NCBI RefSeq assembly: GCF_027706745.1
Contig: NZ_JAQFWP010000034.1
Coordinates: 1 to 64,000 of the forward strand
From: Nocardiopsis suaedae
Lineage (GTDB): Bacteria; Actinomycetota; Actinomycetes; Streptosporangiales; Streptosporangiaceae
Reading direction: 5' to 3'
DNA length: 64,000 nt
The notes under the pieces are model-generated. The model did not search any database, had not been told where the DNA came from, and saw only the letters and a program-made list of their open reading frames with translations. Positions 16,026-26,009 of the stretch are shown in pieces (positions within the stretch are counted from its first letter, which is position 1; each line of letters begins with the position of its first letter). The position numbers and the translations under genes are program-made.

Positions 16026-17039
16026 ATGTCGTCTTCTCCCTCGTCCGCGTGCCCTCCGACCGCCCCGGCCCCCGCACCGCACCGGCGCGCCGCCGGCCTG
16101 GCCGCGGCGGCCGAGCGGTGCGTGCGCTCGGCGGCGCGCGCCCTGTCCGACTCCGGCGACGGCCGCCTCGCGGTGGCCGCCAAAGGCCGGTTCGACCCGG
16201 TGACCGACGCCGACACCGCGGTGGAGCGGTACCTGTCGGAGGCGCTGCGCTCGGCGGTGCCGGGCTCGGCCGTGGTCGGCGAGGAGGGCGGCGGCCTCCC
16301 CGGGACCGCCGGGGTGACCTGGTTCGTCGACCCGATCGACGGGACCGGGAACTTCCTGCGCGGGCTGCCGTTCGCGTGCATCTCGGTGGGCGCCGCGGTG
16401 CAGGGGCGCCTGGTCGCCGGGTGCGTCTACGACGTCTTCCGGAACGAGTGCTTCACCGGCGGCCCGGGGCTGCCGCTGCGCACCGGGGCGGAGCAGGGCA
16501 CGGCCGCCCGCCCTCCGGCGACCGAGGGGGCGCCGACGCCGCTGGTGCTCACCGACATCCCGCTGCCGGGGCGTGCGGGCGCGCGGGAGCTGGCGTTCTT
16601 CGCCGACCTGCTGGACCGGGCCGAGGTGCGGCGGGTGTACTCCACCGCGCTGTCCCTGGCCTGGGTGGCGGCAGGCCGCGCGGACGCCGCCTGCAACCTG
16701 GGCGTGCACCCGTGGGACGTGGCGGGGGGCGCGGCCCTGGTGCGCTCGGCGGGCGGGGTGTACACCCCGGTCGGCACGGTGTCCGCGCCCGACAGTGCGC
16801 AGGAGGGCCCACAGGAGCCGCTCCCGCCGGAGCTGGCCTCCGGTTTCACGGCGACGGCGGCCGGTTCGCGCTCCCGCGCGTTCGGCCGCTGGCTGACCGA
16901 GCGCGTGTCCTGCCTGGCCGAGCCGGAGGAGGCGCCCGAGGCCCCGGAGCACGATCCGGCGGCCCCCGCGGCCGTGCCGCAGGGACCGCCGGGCGATTCC
17001 CACGTTCGCGCTATGCCCCGCGGGCGAGGGGGAGTTTGA
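16026..17039 (+). CDS. Inositol monophosphatase family protein
   Basis: 337 residues, longer than the usual 260-280. It carries Glu-Glu in VVGEEGGG (motif near 82), the metal-binding DPIDGTGNF near 101-109 and PWDVAGGAAL near 228. Family members remove phosphate from inositol, histidinol or nucleotide substrates; which one is not clear, and a HisN-type histidinol-phosphatase is possible. The extra length is a Pro/Glu/Ala-rich C-terminal tail that overlaps, tail to tail, the next minus-strand gene by 29 bp. A GCGAGG site precedes the ATG. Confidence 0.87.
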   Translation: MSSSPSSACPPTAPAPAPHRRAAGLAAAAERCVRSAARALSDSGDGRLAVAAKGRFDPVTDADTAVERYLSEALRSAVPGSAVVGEEGGGLPGTAGVTWFVDPIDGTGNFLRGLPFACISVGAAVQGRLVAGCVYDVFRNECFTGGPGLPLRTGAEQGTAARPPATEGAPTPLVLTDIPLPGRAGARELAFFADLLDRAEVRRVYSTALSLAWVAAGRADAACNLGVHPWDVAGGAALVRSAGGVYTPVGTVSAPDSAQEGPQEPLPPELASGFTATAAGSRSRAFGRWLTERVSCLAEPEEAPEAPEHDPAAPAAVPQGPPGDSHVRAMPRGRGGV

Positions 17040-17265
17040 CGTCCGCCCGGTGGGCGGTGAAGACCTCGGCGCTCACACCGTCCGCGGTCTCGGTGCGGCC
17101 GGTGGTCTCGAACTCGAAGGACGCGTCTCCGCGTCGGAACCGGTAGCTGCCCTTCGGGGCCGCCACCCGGGTCACGGTGCCGTCGAGGTCGCGGATGGGG
17201 GCGAACTCCTCGCGTTCGGGGACGACGAGGCGGATGGCCTTCATGGCCGGCTGCAGTGTCGGCAT
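17011..17265 (-). CDS. Small unknown protein overlapping the inositol-phosphatase gene
   Basis: 84 residues from an ATG with GAGGAGA 5 bases in front, which is much better than any start further up. The sequence is mixed-charge beta-type (MKAIRLVVPEREEFAPI, RFRRGDASFEFETTG, EVFTAHRADVKLPL) with no membrane segment or Cys. No family recognised. The upstream 150 bp (17280-17420) is unusually A/T-rich with T- and A-runs, suggesting a strong minus-strand promoter or transferred DNA. Its last 29 bp are antisense to the 3' end of the phosphatase gene. Confidence 0.6.
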   Translation of the reverse strand: MPTLQPAMKAIRLVVPEREEFAPIRDLDGTVTRVAAPKGSYRFRRGDASFEFETTGRTETADGVSAEVFTAHRADVKLPLARGA

Positions 17266-17498
17266 CGTCTCCTCATTTCTCACCCGGTGCCCGCTTTCCG
17301 AGGGCGCTGTGATTTTTTCCCGGAAACGGAACCGTAAACATTGGAGCAAAGAGGACTTGTTTTTGTTTTAGAGCCCGACAAATGGGGAATAAAGCAGGGT
17401 TGTCTTTCGTGATTCGGCCGGGGGCGGCGCCCGATCCGGCCCCCCGGACGGCGCCCCAGCTCACGGCGGATGGTGGGTCCCCCCCCTCCGCACACCCC

Positions 17499-17527
17499 AT
17501 CGTTTTTCGATGCTATCGAAAAACGAT
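17499..17527. promoter_or_regulatory. Perfect 29-bp palindrome upstream of the triple-AAA gene
   Basis: ATCGTTTTTCGAT (17499-17511), GCT, ATCGAAAAACGAT (17515-17527) is a perfect inverted repeat with 13-bp arms. Each arm is itself bounded by ATCG/CGAT, giving four boxes. The A/T-rich composition is unlike the surrounding DNA. It lies 109 bp before the ATPase start, so it is probably a repressor operator; no T-run follows, arguing against a terminator. Confidence 0.7.
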
Positions 17528-17635
17528 AAGCAACCGTGAACCCGCGCCGGGCGTCGGAACCGGGACATATGCTCACGGCACGCGGGGCGGCGCCCCGTGT
17601 GCCCTCCACCCCCCGAGCCCCGCGAAGGAGCGCGT

Positions 17636-20600
17636 TTGCCGGCGATCCGCCTGCCCGAGCACCTGGAACCCCTGCTCACCCACGAGCCGGTGCTCGACGT
17701 GTACGAATACGGGCCCTGGCAGGTCCCCGAGGACCTCATCGCCAAGGTCTCCGACCTGCTGTCCCTGGTCATGTCGGACCAGCGCGGCCTGGAGTTCCCC
17801 CCGGACGCGCCCCGGGGCACCTCCGAGGAGCGGCGCAGGCGCCTGGGCGGAGACGTCCTCGACGCGCTGATCTGCGTCTCCGGTGCGCTGCGGATCAACT
17901 CCGGCAGCCACTCCTGCCTGCCCTCGCTGCTCATGCGCGACCACATCAGCGGCGTCACCCCCGACACCGACCCCGTCCGCTGGATCTTCGACGACCTGGA
18001 GATCCCGCCGTTCTACGGCCTGATGGACGTCGCGGGCACCCCGGAGTCCCGGGAGACCGTGCTGGCCCTGCTCCGGGACGTCCTGGACGCCGTCGAGGGC
18101 ATCGCCCCCTGGGAGCCGCGCCGCCGCGCGATCCTGCGGCTGCTCGACCGCCGCGCCGCCGACCCCGAGCTGCACCGCTTCGACCTGTCCGCCACCCCGC
18201 GCGAGGTGCGCCGCGCCTGGGCGGCCGACATCACCGCGCACGACTTCGCCGACGCCCCCGAGTTCGCCCCGCCCGAGACGTTCCTCAACTGGGCGTTCGA
18301 GCGGTTCGCCGCGGCACACGAAACGCTCGGGGACATCGCCCACGGCATGCCGGACGCCTACGACACGCTCACCTCCATGGCCCTGGGCCTGGAGCTGCCC
18401 GGCGTCCCCCCGGTCGCCTCGACCGTGATGGACCGCGACGAGTTCCAGTACCAGACGCGCCTGTTCGCCCGCGAGAAGGAGGGGTTCAGCGCCGAGGCCT
18501 TCAAGCGCCGGGCCCGCGTGTGGCTGTGGGAGGCCGCCGCGGCCGGGGACTTCGACACCTGCCGCGCCTGGCTCGACTACGGCACGCGGTGCGCCGTCGC
18601 GCTCGCCTCCGGCGACGACGACCTGATGCGCAAGCCGAGCGCCGGGACCCCGCTCCCGGTCTTCGGCTTCCAGTTCGACCTGCACCGCTTCTGCGTCCGG
18701 CCGCGCTCCGTGTTCTCCGTCCCGGAGGCGCCGGAGGGGGAGGCGGCCGAGGAGGCGGCCGGAGAAGCCGGGCAGGACCGGGACGGCGAGCCCGCTCCGG
18801 AGAAGGCCGCGCCCGAGAAGGCCGCGGCCGGCCGTCAGCGGCCCGCACTGGAAGAGCTGGACGCCCTCGTCGGCCTGGAGCAGGTCAAGGAGGAGCTGCG
18901 CCGGATCCACTCCGAGTGCGAGGCCGAGCGGACCCGCAGGCGCATGCCGCTGGACTTCCCCAAGGCGCCCAGGAACACGGTGTTCACCGGCGGCCCGGGC
19001 ACCGGCAAGTCGGCCGCCGCGCGCATCCTCGCCTCCATCTGCGCCGAGACCGGCCGCCTGCGCTCCGGGCGGGTGGTCGAGACCGACCGCTCCGAGCTGA
19101 TCGCCGACTACGCGGGCGGCGTGGCCTCCCAGGTCGCCCAGGTGGTCAAGGGCGCGCTGGGCGGGGTGCTGCTGATCGACGGCGCCTCGGCGCTCACCGA
19201 GTCCGACGCCGCCCGCAGCCTGGGCTACGACGCGGTGAACGCCCTCATCCGGGAGATGGACGAGCACCACCAGGACCTCGTCGTGGTGCTCGCCGACACC
19301 GACGAGCGGATGGGCCGCTTCCTGGCGGCCAACCCGCGCCTGGCCGCCCGCTTCCCGCACCGCCTGTCGTTCCCCGCCCCGTCCGGGCGGGACCTGGCGG
19401 GGATCGTGGAGGCCCTGGCCGCCCGCGGCGGGCTCAAGCTGGAGCCGGAGGCGGCCGCCAAGGCCGAGCGCGCGCTGCGGCGCAGCGGCGGGGCCGGGTC
19501 GGGCGGAGCCCACACGGTCCGCGCGCTGCTCGACCGCGCCCTGGCCCGACAGGCCCGGCGGCTCGCCGACGCCGACGAGATTCCCGCGCCCGGCTTCCCC
19601 GGCCGGCGCGACACCCGCCCCCTCTTCGTGCTGACCGCCGACGACATCCCCGACAAGGCGGGCATCGGCCTGGTGGGGAGCAAGCGCGGCGTCCCCGAGG
19701 GCACCGACCCGATGGCCGCCCTGGACTCCCTGGTCGGCCTGGAAGCGGTCAAGCGGGAGATCCGGCTGTACGCGGCCGAGGCGCACGCCGACCGGCTCCG
19801 GGCCGAGGCCGGGGCGGCCGTCGAGGCGCCCGCCCGGCACATGGTGTTCACCGGCAGCCCCGGCACCGCCAAGACGACCGTCGGCCGCATGCTCGGCGCG
19901 GTCTACGCCGACCTGGGCCTGCTGGCCTCCGGGCACCTGGTGGAGGTGGGCCGGGCCGACCTGGTCGGCGAGTACATCGGGCAGACCGCGCCCAAGGTGG
20001 AGCAGGCGGTGCGCAGCGCCCTGGGCGGGGTGCTGTTCGTCGACGAGGCCTACGCGCTCAGCCAGTCCGACTCGGGCAACGACTACGGCCCCGAGGCCGT
20101 CTCCACGCTGCTGAAGCTGATGGAGGACCACCGGGAGGACCTGGTGGTGGTCGTCGCGGGCTACGAGAAGGAGATGGAGCGCTTTCTGGCCTCCAACCCC
20201 GGCGTCGCCTCCCGCTTCCCCCGGCACCTGGGCTTCCCCGACTACACCGACGAGGAACTCACCGAGATCTTCGCGCACATGGCCGACGAGGCGGGGTTCA
20301 CCGTCGGCGCGGGCACCGGGGAGCGGGTGCGGCGGCTGCTTTCGGCCGCACCGCGCGACGGCGCGTTCGGCAACGCCCGCCTGGTGCGCAACCTGCTGGA
20401 GCGGGCCACCGCCCTGCAGGCCGAGCGGATCACCGACGGGGCCGACCGGCCGCCCGAGGAGCTGCGCGAGCTGCTCCCCGCCGACATCCCCGCCACGACG
20501 GGCGCGCGCGTGGGCGCGGTCGCGCCGACCGACCCGCTCGCCCGCCTGGAGGAACTGGTGGGCCAGGAGCCCGCCAAGCGGGAGCTGCGCGCCCTGGACG

Positions 20601-21394
20601 CGCGGGCCCGGGTGGAGGAGGCCCGGCGCCGGGCCGGGATCACCGCACCCGGGGCCCTGGACCACATGGTGTTCCTCGGCAACCCGGGCACCGGCCGCAC
20701 GACCGTGGCCGAGCTGGCCGGGGCGGTGTGCGCCCGGCGCGGCCTGCTGTCGTCGGGCCACGTGGCGCCGGTGGAGCGGGAAGGGCTGGTCGGAACGCTG
20801 CCCGGGCAGAGCACGGCGCTGGTGGAGAGCGCGGTGCGGGCCGCCGCCGGGGGCGTGCTGCTGATCGAGGACGCGCACACGGTGCTGCCGCGCCCCTCCT
20901 CCGGCGCCGCGGCCGAGGAGGCGGCCGAGGCTCTGGTGCGGATGGTCCGCGCCTACCGCAGCGACCTGCTGGTGGTGGCCTCCGGCGCCCCGGACGAGCT
21001 GCCCGCCCTCCTGGACGCGCGCCCCGGCCTGGGCGCGCTGTTCACCCGGCGGCTGCGCTTCCCCGACCTGGCGGTGGAGGAGCTGGTGGCGGTCTTCACG
21101 GACCGGGCGCACCGCTCCGGCTTCCAGGTGGAGGCGGGGGCCGCCGCGGCGGCGCGGAGCCTGCTGGCGCGGGACCGTGCGGCCGGGGGCGCCGCGGCGG
21201 ACGGCGGCAGCGCCGGGCCGGCGAACGCGCGGCTGGCGCAGGCGGTGTTCGAGGTGACCGCCCGCAACCAGGCGGCCCGCATCGCGGAGGAGGACCTGGC
21301 CGACCCCGGCGTGCTGCGCGCACTGACCGCCCAGGACGTGCCCACGGTGCTGCCGGACCGCGCGGCCGCCCGGCGGACGGGGATGTACCTGTGA
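17636..21394 (+). CDS. Triple-AAA ATPase of the CbxX/EccA class
   Basis: 1252 residues from TTG 17636, chosen because AAGGAG lies 5 bases ahead; GTG 17597 would add 13. An unrecognised N-terminal domain (about 1-365) and an acidic Ala/Glu linker (370-400) precede three AAA domains. D1 has Walker A GGPGTGKS (~451), but Walker B reads LLIDGAS, losing the catalytic Glu. D2 is intact: GSPGTAKTT (~739) and FVDEAYAL (~800). D3 has GNPGTGRTT (Lys to Arg, ~1014) and LLIEDAHT (~1075). CbxX/EccA ATPases remodel protein complexes (Rubisco, type VII secretion), but no ESX genes are present. A perfect palindrome precedes it; convergent Spo0M genes follow. Confidence 0.88.
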   Translation: MPAIRLPEHLEPLLTHEPVLDVYEYGPWQVPEDLIAKVSDLLSLVMSDQRGLEFPPDAPRGTSEERRRRLGGDVLDALICVSGALRINSGSHSCLPSLLMRDHISGVTPDTDPVRWIFDDLEIPPFYGLMDVAGTPESRETVLALLRDVLDAVEGIAPWEPRRRAILRLLDRRAADPELHRFDLSATPREVRRAWAADITAHDFADAPEFAPPETFLNWAFERFAAAHETLGDIAHGMPDAYDTLTSMALGLELPGVPPVASTVMDRDEFQYQTRLFAREKEGFSAEAFKRRARVWLWEAAAAGDFDTCRAWLDYGTRCAVALASGDDDLMRKPSAGTPLPVFGFQFDLHRFCVRPRSVFSVPEAPEGEAAEEAAGEAGQDRDGEPAPEKAAPEKAAAGRQRPALEELDALVGLEQVKEELRRIHSECEAERTRRRMPLDFPKAPRNTVFTGGPGTGKSAAARILASICAETGRLRSGRVVETDRSELIADYAGGVASQVAQVVKGALGGVLLIDGASALTESDAARSLGYDAVNALIREMDEHHQDLVVVLADTDERMGRFLAANPRLAARFPHRLSFPAPSGRDLAGIVEALAARGGLKLEPEAAAKAERALRRSGGAGSGGAHTVRALLDRALARQARRLADADEIPAPGFPGRRDTRPLFVLTADDIPDKAGIGLVGSKRGVPEGTDPMAALDSLVGLEAVKREIRLYAAEAHADRLRAEAGAAVEAPARHMVFTGSPGTAKTTVGRMLGAVYADLGLLASGHLVEVGRADLVGEYIGQTAPKVEQAVRSALGGVLFVDEAYALSQSDSGNDYGPEAVSTLLKLMEDHREDLVVVVAGYEKEMERFLASNPGVASRFPRHLGFPDYTDEELTEIFAHMADEAGFTVGAGTGERVRRLLSAAPRDGAFGNARLVRNLLERATALQAERITDGADRPPEELRELLPADIPATTGARVGAVAPTDPLARLEELVGQEPAKRELRALDARARVEEARRRAGITAPGALDHMVFLGNPGTGRTTVAELAGAVCARRGLLSSGHVAPVEREGLVGTLPGQSTALVESAVRAAAGGVLLIEDAHTVLPRPSSGAAAEEAAEALVRMVRAYRSDLLVVASGAPDELPALLDARPGLGALFTRRLRFPDLAVEELVAVFTDRAHRSGFQVEAGAAAAARSLLARDRAAGGAAADGGSAGPANARLAQAVFEVTARNQAARIAEEDLADPGVLRALTAQDVPTVLPDRAAARRTGMYL

Positions 21395-21421
21395 CGGCTC
21401 CGCCGCCCTGGAGGCGGCGCT

Positions 21422-21493
21422 CCGGCGATGATCTCGACAGGACCGCTGTCACGGCCGCGGCTGTGACAGCGCGATCGTCGGGATCATCGCCGG
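21422..21493. terminator. Composite long hairpin between convergent genes
   Basis: Outer arms CCGGCGATGATC (21422-21433) and GATCATCGCCGG (21482-21493) are perfect complements. Nested inside are CGCTGTCAC (21444-21452) and GTGACAGCG (21463-21471). It sits between the ATPase stop and the minus-strand Spo0M stop, with no T-run; it is likely a bidirectional terminator. Confidence 0.65.
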
Positions 21494-21505
21494 GGGTGCC
21501 GACCG

Positions 21506-22300
21506 TCAGCCGAACAGGTCGCCCATCAGACCCGAGCGGCGCTGCACCAGCTTGTCGATCTGCTGCTTGACCTTCGCGCCGACGTCACCGCCCTGGTGCG
21601 GGATGCGGAAGCCGCCGACGCGGTCCACCCCCTCGGTCAGCAGGCCGCCGCGCTTGTCGGCCTCCAGGACCACCAGCACGCCCTCCGCGTCGGCGACGAA
21701 CGACAGCTCCAGCTCCTTCATCTTGCCCGCGTAGTCCGGGCCGGGGCGGAACTCGATCTCCTGGTAGTAGGGCAGCTCCTGGCGGGCGCCGCGGATGCGG
21801 CCCCGCTCCACATCGCTGCGGATCAGCGAGAAGCCCAGGCCCGCGACCGCGTCGAGCACGGCCTGCTGGGCCGGGAGCGGGTGCACGGCCAGCGGGTCCA
21901 GGTCGGTCGCGTCGACGGCGCCGCCGATGTCGAGGTCCGTGCGCAGTCCCAGCTCGCTGCCGGGCAGGGACCGCCCCCAGGCGAAGGTGAGCGGCGCCTG
22001 GATGCTCACCGGGTAGGAGAACGGGATGCGGTGGCGCTCGCCGGGGGCGAGCACGAACGGCCCGCTCAGCTGGACCGCCGCCGCGTCCACGGTGGTCCGG
22101 GCCTCTCCGTCGTCGGTCTCCACCTCGGCGCGGGTGCGCAGTTCCAGCGCGATGCGGTTGATGTGGGACTCGACCTCGCCGCCCTCCAGGTCGATGTGGC
22201 CCTGGACCTGTCCCCCGGGGCGCACGTTCGCGTCGGCGAGGACGGTGTCGATGCTGGGACCGCCGATTCCGACGGAGGCGAGGAGGCGCTTGAAGACCAT
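21506..22300 (-). CDS. Spo0M/arrestin-like sporulation control protein (paralogue A)
   Basis: 264 residues, normal length for Spo0M. N-terminal half: VDTVLADANVRPGGQVQG-type arrestin beta-sandwich; middle: QLSGPFVLAPGERHRIPFSYP and FAWGRSLPGSELGLRT; C-terminal: HPLPAQQAVLDAVAGLGF and IPHQGGDVGAKVKQQIDKLV. In Bacillus, Spo0M is a cytoskeleton-associated protein that affects sporulation; the role in actinobacteria is not established. AAAGGA precedes the ATG. It is the third gene of a minus-strand run of paralogues and the closest to Bacillus-type architecture, with the basic MVFKRLLASVG start. Confidence 0.88.
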   Translation of the reverse strand: MVFKRLLASVGIGGPSIDTVLADANVRPGGQVQGHIDLEGGEVESHINRIALELRTRAEVETDDGEARTTVDAAAVQLSGPFVLAPGERHRIPFSYPVSIQAPLTFAWGRSLPGSELGLRTDLDIGGAVDATDLDPLAVHPLPAQQAVLDAVAGLGFSLIRSDVERGRIRGARQELPYYQEIEFRPGPDYAGKMKELELSFVADAEGVLVVLEADKRGGLLTEGVDRVGGFRIPHQGGDVGAKVKQQIDKLVQRRSGLMGDLFG

Positions 22301-22398
22301 GGGGGTCCTTTCGGGGAGACAGGGGTTCGCGTCGGTGGGACGGACGGCCGGGACACGGAGTTCCCGGCGGTCCGGTTCAGGCCGCCCGGGCCGCCCCC

Positions 22399-23163
22399 TC
22401 AGAGCAGGCGCTCCCCTAGGAGCGCCTCGATCTGCTGGTGGACCTGCGGCCGGTAGTCGGCGGCCTGGTGGGGGATCTGGAAGCCCCCGCGGCGGTCCAC
22501 CCCCTCGCTCAGCAGGCTGCCGCGCTTGTCGGCCTCCAGCACCACCAGCACGCCGAGGGGGGCGGCGACGAACGCCAGCTCCAGCTCCTCCATGCGGCCG
22601 ATGTGGTTCGGACCGGGGCGGAACTCGAACTCCTGGTGGTAGGGCGCATCGTGGTGCACACCGGAGATGCCGCCGCGCTCCATGTCGGTCCCGATGAGCC
22701 CGAAGCCCAGTCCCGCCACCGCGTCGAGGACGGCCTGCTGGGCCGGGAGCGGGTGCACGGCCAGCGGGTCGAGGTCGGTGGCACGGACCCCGCCGGCGAT
22801 CTCGACGAACGTGCTCAGGCCCAGCTCACTGCCGCGCAGGGGGTGCCCCCAGGCGAAGGTGAGCGGCGCCTGGACGTTCAGCGGGTAGGCGAACGGGATC
22901 CGGCGGTGCTCGCCGGGCGCGAGCACGAACGGCCCGCTCAGCTGGACCGCCGCCGCGTCCACGGGGGTGCGGCGGTCGCTCTCCGCCTCGACGCCGGCGC
23001 GCGCCCCCAGGAGGATGCGGCCGATGTGGGCCGGGGCCGCGCCGCCCACCAGGTCGACGTGGCCGTGGACCTGTTCACCGGGGCGCACGTGGGGGTTGGG
23101 CAGGACGGTCTCGACGCGGGGACCGCCGATGCCGGGGGAGGCGGGAAGGTACATGTAGGCCAT
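22399..23163 (-). CDS. Spo0M/arrestin-like protein (paralogue B)
   Basis: 254 residues, strongly similar to paralogue A through the centre (AAVQLSGPFVLAPGEHRRIP, HPLPAQQAVLDAVAGLGF), but with an altered N-terminus (MAYMYLPASPGIGGP) lacking the basic MVFKRLL start. The spacers after paralogues B and A also share sequence (CGGGCACGGAGTTCCT and CGGGACACGGAGTTCC), so the duplication included flanking DNA. This pair looks like the most recent duplication of the three. Confidence 0.87.
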   Translation of the reverse strand: MAYMYLPASPGIGGPRVETVLPNPHVRPGEQVHGHVDLVGGAAPAHIGRILLGARAGVEAESDRRTPVDAAAVQLSGPFVLAPGEHRRIPFAYPLNVQAPLTFAWGHPLRGSELGLSTFVEIAGGVRATDLDPLAVHPLPAQQAVLDAVAGLGFGLIGTDMERGGISGVHHDAPYHQEFEFRPGPNHIGRMEELELAFVAAPLGVLVVLEADKRGSLLSEGVDRRGGFQIPHQAADYRPQVHQQIEALLGERLL

Positions 23164-23249
23164 GGGCGTCCTTACGGAGATCAGGGTTCGGCGCCGGTGG
23201 GACGCCCCGACCGGGCACGGAGTTCCTCAGGGGCCGGATGCGGTCCGGG

Positions 23250-24020
23250 TCAGGCGAGGGCGCCGTGCACGAGTGCGGAGATGCGCCGCGCGGTGTGCGG
23301 GTCGATGGTCCCGGCGGGCGGGAGGTCGAGGCGCAGCGACTCCTTCCTGCCCGGCAGCAGGCCGCCCCTGCGGACCTTCAGGTACACCCCGGTCCAGTCG
23401 GGGCCGGGCAGGAGGGTCAGCTCGACCCTCTTGGCGTCGACGGCGCACCCGGGGCCGGGCTCGAACTCCAGGACCTGGTGGAACTCCAGCTCCTGGATCC
23501 TGCTGTCCCAGGTGCCGCGCGTGGACTGGGCGTTGGACGGGCGCAGCCCGAGGCCGTGGAGGGTGTCCAGGACGGCCTGCTGCACCGGCAGCGGGTGCAC
23601 GCGCAGGTCCGCCGTGTCGGTGGCGTCCAGGGACCAGGCGAGCCGCGCGCGGCCGATGAGGCTGAACTCGGCCTCCGGCAGCGGCGCGCCCCAGGCGTGG
23701 GTCAGCGACGCCTGGAGGGGCAGCGGAAAGGTGAAGGGGACGGCCCGCTCCTCCCGGGGCGCGAGAGTGACGTCCCCGCCCACCCCGTAGGTGCCCCACA
23801 CCTCGGAGGCGAGGATCTTGTCACCTTCGCCGTCGACCCTCCAGGCGCGGGTGCGCAGCCGCAGGTCCAGGACGGTGACGCGGGCCTCGGCCTGTCCACC
23901 GACGAGTTCGATACGGCCCCGGGCGGGCCCGCCGGGGTAGGCGTCGGGCGGGTCGAGCACGAGGGCGACCTTCACCGGATCGACGAGTCCTGCCCGGGCG
24001 AGCACACGCTTGACCACCAT
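23250..24020 (-). CDS. Spo0M/arrestin-like protein (paralogue C)
   Basis: 256 residues, the most diverged of the three. It keeps MVVKRVLARAGLVDPVKV at the start, the VTLAPREERAVPFTFPLPLQ core and HPLPVQQAVLDTLHGLGLRP. It is the first gene of the run on the minus strand. Divergence in the DADKRG-type loop and C-terminus suggests a specialised role, for instance as a hetero-oligomer partner; that is inference. Confidence 0.85.
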   Translation of the reverse strand: MVVKRVLARAGLVDPVKVALVLDPPDAYPGGPARGRIELVGGQAEARVTVLDLRLRTRAWRVDGEGDKILASEVWGTYGVGGDVTLAPREERAVPFTFPLPLQASLTHAWGAPLPEAEFSLIGRARLAWSLDATDTADLRVHPLPVQQAVLDTLHGLGLRPSNAQSTRGTWDSRIQELEFHQVLEFEPGPGCAVDAKRVELTLLPGPDWTGVYLKVRRGGLLPGRKESLRLDLPPAGTIDPHTARRISALVHGALA

Positions 24021-24098
24021 GGACGCCGGCCTTTCAGAGGGGGATCACCGCGCCTTAGGACGCCTCCGGGGTCCGGGGGGTTCCGCGGGAGGACAGGA

Positions 24099-24165
24099 GA
24101 ACGGGCCCGGACAGGGGATCCTGTCCGGGCCCGTTCCGGCACGCGGGAAGGGGAGGTCCCGCGTG
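24099..24165 (-). terminator. Tandem hairpin terminators of the fructose PTS operon
   Basis: Directly after the HPr stop, CACGCGGGA (24140-24148) pairs with TCCCGCGTG (24157-24165). Next, CCTGTCCGGGCCCGTTC (24120-24136) pairs with 24099-24115, a perfect 17-bp stem with GGAT tetraloop. There is no T-run; stem strength suggests an I-shaped actinobacterial terminator. Confidence 0.8.
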
Positions 24166-24447
24166 TCAGGCGGACGCGCCTTCGGCGTCCAGGTCGCTCG
24201 CGAGCATCCTGGACAGTTCGCCGACGGCCGACTCCGCCCCCTCGCCCTCGGCGGCGAGCGTGACCGTGTCGCCGTGGCGGGCGCCCAGCGCCATGACCGC
24301 CAGCAGGCTGCGGGCGTCGACCGGGGCGCCGCCCTCCTTGGCGATGGTCACGGGCAGGCCGGTAGCGGTGGCCGCCTGCACGAACAGGCTCGCCGGGCGG
24401 GCGTGCAGGCCGACGGCGGAGCCGATGGTGACGTCGGTGCTGGGCAT
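24166..24447 (-). CDS. ptsH: HPr phosphocarrier protein
   Basis: 93 residues. Active-site His15 lies in GLHARPAS and Ser47 in DARSLLAVMALG, at the position phosphorylated by HPr kinase in Firmicutes. HPr takes phosphate from enzyme I and passes it to the fructose EIIA. GGAGGAGA precedes the ATG. It is the last gene of the DeoR-FruK-EIIA-EIIBC-HPr operon and is followed by two hairpins. Enzyme I is not in the window. Confidence 0.93.
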   Translation of the reverse strand: MPSTDVTIGSAVGLHARPASLFVQAATATGLPVTIAKEGGAPVDARSLLAVMALGARHGDTVTLAAEGEGAESAVGELSRMLASDLDAEGASA

Positions 24448-24512
24448 TGGGGTCTCCTCCGGGACATCGGTGATCAGGGACGGCGAGGGGGTCGCGTGAG
24501 TCGGGGCACGGG

Positions 24513-26005
<1,493 letters not shown>

Positions 26006-26009
<4 letters not shown>

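Noticed and set aside
14559-17003. Very long minus-strand open frame opposite serB and the phosphatase gene
   Set aside because: High GC keeps antisense frames open; the product is His/Gln/Arg-rich without family motifs, and the plus-strand genes are certain.
17573-21112. 1179-codon minus-strand frame opposite the triple-AAA gene
   Set aside because: Antisense shadow of a GC-rich gene; composition is His/Gln/Gly-rich and there is no ribosome site.
17636-21394. Type VII secretion locus
   Set aside because: EccA-like AAA domains alone are not enough; no EccB-E, mycosin or WXG100 genes are nearby.
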